DNA of 60,000 nt, taken from assembly GCF_964355755.1 (NCBI RefSeq), contig NC_092672.1, forward strand, positions 2,606,001 through 2,666,000. Reading direction: 5' to 3'. The notes beneath the pieces were generated by a model. It searched no databases and had not been told where the DNA came from. It was given only the letters and a program-made list of their open reading frames with translations. This document shows positions 53,040-60,000 of this stretch, piece by piece. Made by a program: the position numbers and the translations under genes. Origin of the DNA: Antedon mediterranea (taxonomy: Eukaryota > Echinodermata > Crinoidea > Comatulida > Antedonidae). Position 1 is the first letter of the stretch. Each line of letters begins with the position of its first letter.

Positions 53040-53345
53040 GCCATTTTACAATAATTAAAAGTTTAGGCTAGCCCTACCTATAATAAGCGGGTAGCCTAAT
53101 AAGCTAGGCCTATAGGCTTGGTTGATTGGTTTAGGTTAGGCCAAGCTATCCTAGTAGGCTATATGATAGCAGATAAGCTAGGCCTAGCATAGGGCCTAGT
53201 TAGTACCCCGACCACTTGACAGTACAGTAACTTACTATCTGGGCCTAGTAGTAGAGCCTACCTAGCTAGGAGTACTGTACTAACTATAGGCTAGAGTAGT
53301 TTACTAGCTACAGACTCAGAAGTCAGAGGCTAGCTAGGCTATTCT
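53040..53345. promoter_or_regulatory. TAGGCCTA-rich segment before the zinc-finger gene
   Basis: Dense overlapping taggccta, aagctaggcctata and gctagctagg words, distinct from the AT-rich flanks, 100-400 bases before the start codon. It could be a promoter region or only a low-complexity repeat. No TATA box or start site can be assigned. Confidence 0.3.
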
Positions 53346-53439
53346 TTTTCCATCATCATATTCATATCTGTATGTATGTGCTATATAATAATAAGTCTTT
53401 TTTTTATTCATAAATTTGTAGATACCTTTTCATACAGTA

Positions 53440-54151
53440 ATGGACTCGTTTAGTCAACAGCCTAAAACAGAAGATTTCACTACTGACATCCATGTCAATG
53501 AACCACTTGGAGATGTAGAATTGGTAGCTCCTTCTGTCAGTGCTGCTAACATGACAGAAGGACATGGAGAGATCAAACACACTCCTAATGAAGACTTTAC
53601 CCCAGACCATCCCGAAGCCAAACATAACTATTCTCCACTCAACACCATGGAAGAGAAGCCAACAGATATTCATCCAGGAGATTTCACTACCGAAATAAAT
53701 ATTGGTGAAAATCAGGTCAAAATACCAGGCATTCTGGATGCTCCGTCTGAGGACAATTTTTCTGCGGAAATCAGTATGCAGCAAATACAGGTTCCTCCCG
53801 AGGAAGACTTTACTGCTGATGTCTGCATAGATGAACAGCTGTTAAAAAGTCAAGCAGTCGATAAGAATCCTCCACCAACAGCAGCACCAAACCTGCTGCC
53901 AGAACCATCATCAAACCTGCTGCCAGAACCATTACCAAACCTGCTGCCAGAACCACCATTGAGCCTGGTGCCAGAACTACCACATGCTGTAATGACAGAG
54001 ACGTCGCTGGATACTCCACACACCAAGCAAGTGGATATGATCGAATGTTCCTTGTGTCATTGCCGCTTGGAGTCTATACTCTGCGCTAAAGATCATTATG
54101 AAGGTCGACGGCATCAGAAGACTTTTATGGCAGCCATCAAAGCAAGACATG
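53440..54151 (+). CDS. Zinc-finger gene exon 1 (acidic repeats, finger 1)
   Basis: ATG at 53440 is the first in frame after a possible acceptor (aaatttgtag, 53421). Encodes repeats EDFTTDIHV, EDFTPD, GDFTTEINI, DNFSAEISM and EDFTADVCI with Phe at 13, 53, 82, 107 and 124, four (L/V)PEP or related units, then ECSLCHC...DHYEGRRHQK. The donor ATG|GTTATT is non-consensus. Reading through it gives a 259-residue product that stops at 54217-54219. Confidence 0.9.
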
Positions 54152-57100
54152 GTTATTACATTTTCTATTATTTTAACAAATCAAACTATTTTAAAAATGT
54201 ATTTCCCCCAAAAACATGAAAATCACTAAAATCAGACTTAAAATAGGTCATTTTGCTGTTTTAATAAAAAAAAAAAGAACACAAATAATGATTTCACTTA
54301 AAGTTATAAATTAAAATATAAATTTAACCATAAAACCCATTGTCTGACTCGACAATTTGACTACATCTTGCTTTAAATTCCTTTTCATTTTTCCCAATCC
54401 AATTTTTAGTCAAAGTAAATAAATAATTGTAAATATGTGACATTAAAATGTCATTTAAAAATAGATGTTCTTGGGTGCAATTTGTTTTGCAAGTCATTCA
54501 ATTTATTTTTCTTTCAACAAGTTTTTTTGCTATCTTACATTTTAAAACTCGTTACTGAATATAGAGTACAGTATACCACACTACTGTATTATTATACTGT
54601 AGTACCAAATGTTATTAATTTATTTAGTTATTAACACAATATTGTTTTAAATATTTATTAAACAAACAATTAAAATTCTAAAACACATTTTGTCAACAGA
54701 CATTTATAGTAACATGGCTGGTAGTAAAAAACAAATGAATTTCCCCAAGTTCAAGAAAGCAGGTGTGGGAGGTGCCGCCGCTTCAACAGTGTCTTCTAAC
54801 AGTACCAGTGGCAGTGTTGTAACTGGTGATGACGGGATGGTCACGTATTGTTTTATATGCAATATTCAGGTGAACTCCAATGACCAGGCCTTGCAACACT
54901 ACATCGGTAAGAAGCATCGATATAAATGCTCTTTGATGTCGACAACACCGACACCTACGGGTGCAAATGGTATGTGGAATATGTCTATTATGGCGGCAGT
55001 GCTTATTAATACATATTGATATAAAGTTTGCAGTAGATGACGTATATTTAGTTCTGAAAAGAACTGTTGAATTTCTCAAAGTTACCGATCAATATACTTT
55101 ATTGATCGAAGCGTCGTGAGCTAAATATACATGGTATACTGCAAACTTTATATCAACATTTGATTTCACCATGCAAACCTTCAAACAATACATAGATGCT
55201 ATGTGATAGAGTCTTTCACAGTCTTGCTGTATGACAGCCACTAGTAAAATTTCTCTTTAATTTGAGATTAATTACATTTTTTTTTTAGAGCACAACTTAA
55301 AGAGGAAATCTCAAGTTCCATGGAGTTCTGAACAACAGAGGGCAGATGGAGAGTTTGAACCTCCTGTTGTTAAGAAGTCTGGTGGACCAAAGGCTATTCC
55401 AAAATCTACACAAAGACAGTCTGGTGGACCTAAGGCTTTTCCAAAATCTGCACAAAGACAGTCTGGTGGACCTAAGGCTATGCCAAAACATGCACACATA
55501 CAGAAACAAACCGTCATGTTGAATCCTGGTGCACATAAGCCTAAGGGCAAACGTCCAAATAGGCAAAAACAAATTTTAATGCCGCAGTCTGGTGAACCAA
55601 AGTCTATTCCTTGGAATACACAAAGGCAGATACCCACTGTGACACCGCAAGTTGCTTGGCCGACCTCAAAGCCAGCACCAAAGCAGCCTTCAATACACCA
55701 GACGTTTACTTGTAACACATGTAATGTTAATGTAACCAGTAGGGAGATGTTGGATTCACATCTTGCTGGTTTGTGGATTGTTCAATTAATCTATAGGGTT
55801 AATTATACTGTAGTACATTATCCACCTATTTTCATTGTGATGTGATACAATGTTACATATTCAGTGGCGTAACGGCTATGAGTGCTCACTGGCAAAACCC
55901 AGGGGCCCAGCGCTCAAGAGGCCTCGGAGCATATGCAGCCCAATGCAACTACCCAGCAATGGAGGGCTCCTTTGGAGTGCTAAGCCTGGGGCCTTTGCCA
56001 TGTTTTACTGTATATATATTAGCAGCACCAACTGAAATGTTGGTTCAGGATTAATTTCGTAAACACAATCACATGTGCAAACACAGAGCATCATATCAAC
56101 TCTAAAGTTTGGCAAAGAATTTTATAAGTTGTTAGTTCTAGATACTTCTTTCAGTTTTTAGCTTTGTCTACACTAAACTAATTTGACCAAAAAAGTGTGA
56201 TGTGCCCATATCTGGACATGATGATGTCATATCACTACCATATTTAAGCATATCACTACCATATATAATCACATGACATTTTTTTGTCACATTTGATAGT
56301 GTAAACAGAGCTTTGCTATTAATATTTTACTACCTTTTTAGGTTCCAAGCACAAAAAAACACTGGCAAGACTAATGGGTATAAATCCAACAGAGGGTGGA
56401 GTAGAGAATGGTAGAATGGCAAACAGTAGCAGGATTGGAAACAGTGGTAAAGTGATACAGACACCCAACCATGCTAACAAAATGAATGCTCCTCCTGCCG
56501 TCCAGCAACCTGCTGTCCTTTGTATAACGTGTGATGTTTGCAGTGCAACAACAAATTCACAAAAACAATATGAGCAGGTAAGTTGAGCTTTTCTTTACTG
56601 CAGTAACTTTCCTTTACTGCTGTAACTTTCCATTACTGCAGTAACTTTTCTTTACTGCTGTAACTTTCCTTTACTGCTGTAACTTTCCTTTAATGCTGTA
56701 ACTTTCCTTTACTGCATTAATTTTCCTTTACTGCAGTAACTTTTCTGCTGTAACTTTTCTTCTCTGCAGTGTCTTCTTTACTGCAGTAACCTTTCTTTAT
56801 TGCAGTAATGTATGATTTAAGTTTTTTTCAATATAGAAATATATGAGTCAGTCACTGTTATACTGAATACTGAAATGCTTTATTTGTCCATCATCATCAT
56901 AAAATAACAACAGAAATTCTTCTTGAAGATTGACAATTATTAGTACAATATAAATAAATATACAATATATTATATTATGTACACACACATAATTGTGTGG
57001 GTGTATGATTACACCAAAAAACTTGCCAGATAATTATATATTTATAATATATTTAATTTGTAGCATTTACAAAGTCAAAGGCATAGAAATATGTATGCTG

Positions 57101-58136
57101 GTGGCGGGGGTCAACAGAAGAGGAAGGGTCAAGGTACTTATGGTGGTGGCGGAGGTCAACAAAGAAGGAAAGGTCAAGGTACTTTTGGCGGTGGCGGAGG
57201 TCAACAGAAGTGGAAAAGTCAAGGTAATTTTGGTGGTGGCGGAGGTCAACAGAAGAGGAAAGGTCATGGTAATTTTGGTGGTGGCGGAGAGACTCTAAGT
57301 GAAAATGATCGCAAGAAACAAATCTACTATAGAAAATTTATTAAAAGTAAAAATAATGCTGATACAGACCAAACTGATTGGCCAAGAGGTTTGACTAATC
57401 ACGTTCAAGGCAATAACCAAGATTGGACAAATTGTGGTTGGCCACAATCAGAAACAGGACGAACGCAAGGGCCAGTACAGACGTCTAGTGGCCCGGAATA
57501 TCAAAGGACAGATAACTTGACACATTCATATGAGCCAACACACCATGATATTCCACAGGGAGGAGGAGGAGGGCAGAAATTTAGTAGGACAGGATTTGCA
57601 GGCAATACTTACGAACAACCACTAGAGTACACGGTAATTTAAATCTAATATAGATATATTATAGATTCATTTAAATTTAAATCAAACATGAGAAGTAAAA
57701 TAATAATATATTATCCTGGATTTATATAGCGCTTAATGTTGTGAAACCTCCAAGCGCTGAACATTATTACCCCAGTCATTTTTCAAACATCAAACATGTA
57801 TGGAAACATACTCCCATAATGCAGCTAGTAATCAGCGCAAAGTTGTATCTTGATCTAACCGTGTACCCATTTATACACCTGGGTACGTAAGTAAAGTATC
57901 TTGCCTAAGGATACAAGCAATGCGGCGAGAGTTGAATTCGAACCTCGATCTCACGATTAGTAGTCCAACGTCCAACACACTGCGCCACGCACTCTGGAAC
58001 CCAAATACTGAAATTTCAGACTGTCTGTACAAATTTCTTTATATTTTTTATTAATTTTCATTCTTTTATTTTTGTTTACCTTTTTTTTTAGAACTATACA
58101 GAAGCATCCTACCACGTTGAATTTGATGAAACCTGA
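53440..58136 (+). CDS. Zinc-finger protein gene, four JAZ/matrin-type fingers, six exons
   Basis: Spliced coding length is 2313 bases (770 residues), with all phases consistent. Four fingers share the exact spacing C-x2-C-x12-H-x5-H: Cys203/206-His219/225, Cys288/291-His304/310, Cys469/472-His485/491 and Cys551/554-His567/573. This spacing is typical of dsRNA-binding JAZ (ZNF346), ZNF385 and ZMAT proteins, so RNA binding, probably nuclear, is inferred. The N-terminal 135 residues are acidic, with five DF(T/S)/NFS motifs. Residues 150-180 are Pro/Leu-rich (NLLPEP repeats). Four Gly-rich repeats with QQKRK motifs follow finger 4. I cannot assign a specific orthologue. Confidence 0.9.
54191..54455 (+). 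repeat. MITE-C copy 6 in zinc-finger intron 1
   Basis: Begins ttaaaaatgtatttccccca and shares aaatcagactt and the gtcattttgctgtt stretch with the family. It overlaps the readthrough end of zinc-finger exon 1. Confidence 0.7.
54700..54969 (+). CDS. Zinc-finger gene exon 2 (finger 2)
   Basis: Acceptor ttttgtcaacag, donor GTATGT, phase 1 on both sides. Encodes a Ser/Thr-rich linker and the finger YCFICNIQVNSNDQALQHYI plus GKKH. Basic KKH-x-YK follows the finger, as is usual for this type. Confidence 0.92.
55018..55155. repeat. MITE-D copy 2
   Basis: Ends gatataaagtttgcagtag and actgcaaactttatatc, with the same atttagttctgaaaagaac internal part. It lies in zinc-finger intron 2. Confidence 0.8.
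55289..55768 (+). CDS. Zinc-finger gene exon 3 (SGGPKA repeats, first half of finger 3)
   Basis: Acceptor ttttttttag, donor GTTTGT, phase 1 on both sides. Contains three copies of QSGGPKA(I/F/M)PKSxQR, a basic Pro-rich linker and FTCNTCNVNVTSREMLDSHL. The finger is interrupted by the intron two residues after its first His. Confidence 0.9.
55862..56050. repeat. Dispersed repeat starting gtggcgtaacggctatgagt
   Basis: Second copy of the repeat at 49753-49925, in zinc-finger intron 3. It makes two overlapping short ORFs that are not genes. Confidence 0.65.
56158..56315 (+). repeat. MITE-A copy 14
   Basis: Diverged full-length copy in intron 3 of the zinc-finger gene, 26 bases before its exon 4. 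Confidence 0.82.
56342..56577 (+). CDS. Zinc-finger gene exon 4 (end of finger 3, first part of finger 4)
   Basis: Acceptor cctttttag, donor GTAAGT. Phase 1 in, phase 0 out. Begins GSKHKKTLARL, completing finger 3, and ends CDVCSATTNSQKQYEQ, whose His pair lies in the next exon. Confidence 0.92.
56590..56815. repeat. Tandemly expanded TTACTGCAGTAACTTTCC units
   Basis: About 11 units of roughly 18-21 bases (ctttactgctgtaactttcc), probably an expanded end of the TACTGCAGTAA element. It begins 13 bases after the donor of zinc-finger exon 4. Confidence 0.85.
57064..57633 (+). CDS. Zinc-finger gene exon 5 (end of finger 4, Gly-rich repeats)
   Basis: Acceptor tttaatttgtag, donor GTAATT, 190 codons, phase 0. 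HLQSQRH completes finger 4. Four repeats of GGGGGQQKRKGQGTF type (48 bases each) span about 57090-57290. The tail is rich in Gln, Asn, Trp and Gly and has no known domain. Confidence 0.9.
57088..57292 (+). repeat. Coding 48-bp tandem repeat
   Basis: Four units of ggtggtggcggaggtcaaca plus the basic QQKRK part, in frame in zinc-finger exon 5. Confidence 0.92.
57705..58000 (-). repeat. tRNA-derived SINE copy, most complete
   Basis: The minus strand reads GTGGCGCAGTGTGTTGGACG (A box) and GAGGTTCGAATTC (B box), then gatacaagcaatgc, tgtacccatttatacacctg and a tail with tatatagcgc. It lies in intron 5 of the zinc-finger gene. Confidence 0.8.
58092..58136 (+). CDS. Zinc-finger gene exon 6, C-terminus
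   Basis: Acceptor ttttttttttag, 14 codons (NYTEASYHVEFDET) and TGA. Phase 0 agrees with exon 5. Short, so less certain than the others. Confidence 0.75.
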   Translation, partial: NYTEASYHVEFDET

Positions 58137-58384
58137 AAGAGGCTGAATATTAGTAAGTTAAGGAGCCCTTGTATTACTCTGTGCATTAGTTGATGCTGTA
58201 TTAGACCCCTTAACTGGTATAATTTATGCTTATTAGTGTTTGTCATATTCAGATACATACTCATGATCTGTTAAACTTTTAACTTTATAAAATTATACTG
58301 GGACAAATACATTATATGTTTTTCACCCAGAACTACCTGATGTTGGTTCAGGATTAATTTGGTAGACATAATCACATGTGCAAA

Positions 58385-58520
58385 TCAATCTACACTATCA
58401 AACTTCATCTGAAAACAAGTGATGTGTCCATAATGGACATGATGATGTCATATCCTTACCATATTTAAGCGTATCAGTATCATATATGGGCACAACACAG
58501 AAGTGTGAAAGCAACTTTAG
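58385..58520 (+). repeat. MITE-A copy 15, degraded right end
   Basis: Left end atctacactatcaaactt and core are clear. The right end is decayed. Confidence 0.7.
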
Positions 58521-58591
58521 GCCTACACTTTTATTAGTAACATTATGCAAGATATGTTTATTAAATAAATATATATATTAACCTGACCATT

Positions 58592-58676
58592 AACTACAAG
58601 CCTGCTGGTCTAAAGACATGATTCCAGGCGAATGATCTGGAAATTGTGCGTTCGAATCCCGCTAACAACTTTTTAA
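58592..58676 (+). repeat. tRNA-like fragment (SINE head)
   Basis: Contains gctggtctaaagacatgatt and the B box gtgcgttcgaatcccgc on the plus strand. Confidence 0.5.
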
Positions 58677-58816
58677 GTTAATGTTGCATGTCTGATTGAG
58701 CAAATTTCATTTCGTGTCAAATGTTAGCAACTTAAGGTGTTCTGAGGATCAATATAGGTCTAAAATCAACCTCTAAGTTGGTAAAAATTATGTACTAATT
58801 TAAATTAGGTTAGAAT

Positions 58817-58822
58817 AATAAA
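58817..58822 (+). terminator. Candidate polyadenylation signal, zinc-finger gene
   Basis: AATAAA about 680 bases after the TGA. Another AATAAA is at 59304-59309. Hexamer evidence only. Confidence 0.35.
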
Positions 58823-59367
58823 GAGACATTTCTGTTTATATTTGTGATAAGTGTATTCTTAACAAACGTGAGTCGATACTCCGTTCCTCTAAGCATCCCA
58901 ATCATATTTTTTAACCGTCATACAAAATGAGACTTGATCAGCCATGTTTGATAATGATTATGATGTCATCATTTCTGAACTGAACATTGTATACTAAACA
59001 TTTTTTTGTATTAGAATGTAAGATGAATTTTGTAGGTAAAAAAAAGTGAAACTAATTGTATTTTGGATGTTGAATAATATTTACCCGTTTACCATTGTTT
59101 TATACGAATTTAACTATTTATTTTTTCAAAGTATTTTTGTTTTTACTTTGATGATTTCGTTTTAATTTCTGCTAGAATTTAACAAACCTGGTATTATGAT
59201 TAAGTTGCCATCTGTAAATCTATTATGAAATGGTTTGTCCTGAGACGATGTTTTTAACATTTTATGATTGCTACATGAAAGTAGGCCTACCGTATTGTAT
59301 GAAAATAAATGAAACACATTACATTGGATACGTTTACTCTATTCAGTGTTTCAGGAAAATATATTAA

Positions 59368-59398
<31 letters not shown>

Positions 59399-59619
59399 AA
59401 ATCCAAAGGCAAATTACTGAAAAAAATGACAATGCTGTGGGTATCAGTGGCTGGATCTCAATGGAGATACAAAAAGAAAAAGCGAAAAGCTAAATCAAAA
59501 CGATTAAGTAAACAGCCAGAAAAGTTAGCAGAGCTTTCGGGCAACACTAGCCCTTCATCAGTGCAAGTGAGGGAATTTGGATAACGTCATAGTATAAAGC
59601 TGAACTAAAGAAACTGATA

Positions 59620-59870
59620 ACCCGCTTCCCCTTCATCCTCTCCCCTCCCCCTTCCTTCCCTCCCCATTCCTTCTCCCTCTCCCCCATTCCTTCTCCCTCT
59701 CCCCCATTCCTTCTCCCTCTCCCCCATTCCTTCTTCCCTCCCCTCATTCTCCCCCCCCCCACCATTCCTTCTCTCCTCTCCTTCACCCATTCCTTCTCTC
59801 CCATCCGCCTTTTATTTCCCCCCCCCCCCCACCATTGCCATTGCTTCTCTCCTCCCCCAGATAATCCCCA
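59620..59870. repeat. Polypyrimidine tract (CCCTCCCCCATTCCTTCT)n
   Basis: About 250 bases almost free of purines on the plus strand, with repeats of ttccttctccctctccccca. The Gly/Glu/Arg-rich minus-strand ORFs are products of this composition. Confidence 0.9.
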
Positions 59871-60000
59871 GGGGTTCGGTATCCATCACGAGGCTTACGT
59901 TATTCCTGTGGCACTACTACTATTTTTATTCCAATCAAACATAAGGAAACTTGTTGACCTTGGCTTTAGCGCGTGATCACCGCTCACGTTTAAATCTATG

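Larger units (their letters stand above)
50760..53439 (+). other. C3-like 3' UTR and intergenic region
   Basis: AT-rich, with one inverted-repeat element (50795-51036) and no recognised gene. The ORFs near 51.8 and 52.1 kb have no known motif. The first AATAAA-type signal after the stop that I found is at 52026. The stretch 53040-53345 is rich in taggcct motifs (separate entry). Confidence 0.55.
58137..60000 (+). other. Zinc-finger gene 3' UTR and downstream region
   Basis: Holds a degraded MITE-A, a tRNA-like fragment, a TA-repeat (59365-59400) and a pyrimidine-rich tract (59620-59870). A Lys-rich ORF at 59309-59584 has no homologue I recognise and lies partly in simple sequence. Confidence 0.5.

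Noticed and set aside
57930-57998. tRNA gene on the minus strand
   Set aside because: A and B boxes are present, but the stem pairing of a functional tRNA is not evident, and the same head recurs in diverged copies with a common tail, so it is a SINE.
59309-59584. Lys-rich ORF of 91 residues
   Set aside because: It begins in a TA-repeat, has no recognisable domain, and its end looks like dispersed-repeat sequence. There is no splice or conservation evidence.

Overview
This is a eukaryotic, AT-rich, intron-dense window. GT...AG introns, many short palindromic (MITE-like) repeats, tRNA-derived SINE fragments and a complement C3-type gene point to an invertebrate deuterostome. An echinoderm is my best guess; this is inferred from gene content, and I cannot name the species.

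Positions 3650-50759 (+) hold almost all of a complement C3/C4/C5-family gene. I placed 35 coding exons by hand. All exon junctions keep phase, and together they give 1640 residues plus the stop. In the text these are numbered v1-v1640 ('visible' residues), because the signal-peptide exon was not found. Domain order is MG1-MG6, an RRRR furin-type site, an anaphylatoxin (ANA) domain, MG7, CUB, a thioester domain with CGEQ, CUB, MG8 and a C-terminal C345C domain. The total length matches C3. Four details are unusual. The ANA domain has four Cys instead of six, missing one complete disulfide pair. The C3a-type cleavage site reads K-S rather than R-S. The thioester is ACGEQTL. The position of the catalytic His holds no His, and an Asp in the simplest alignment.

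Positions 53440-58136 (+) hold a second, complete six-exon gene for a 770-residue protein. It has four C-x2-C-x12-H-x5-H zinc fingers of the JAZ/matrin (dsRNA-binding) type, an acidic N-terminal repeat built on DF(T/S), and four 16-residue Gly-rich repeats.

The rest is intronic or intergenic. The first visible C3 intron is very long (15.8 kb) and carries a ten-unit array of about 129 bp. At least 15 copies of one palindromic element (called MITE-A here, ends CTCTGTCTACACTATCAAAC) are spread over the window. At least five other inverted-repeat families, several minisatellites and tandem duplications of exon ends together with their splice donors are also present. I see no functional link between the two genes beyond adjacency. 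No prokaryotic features, CRISPR arrays, rRNA genes or convincing functional tRNA genes were seen.
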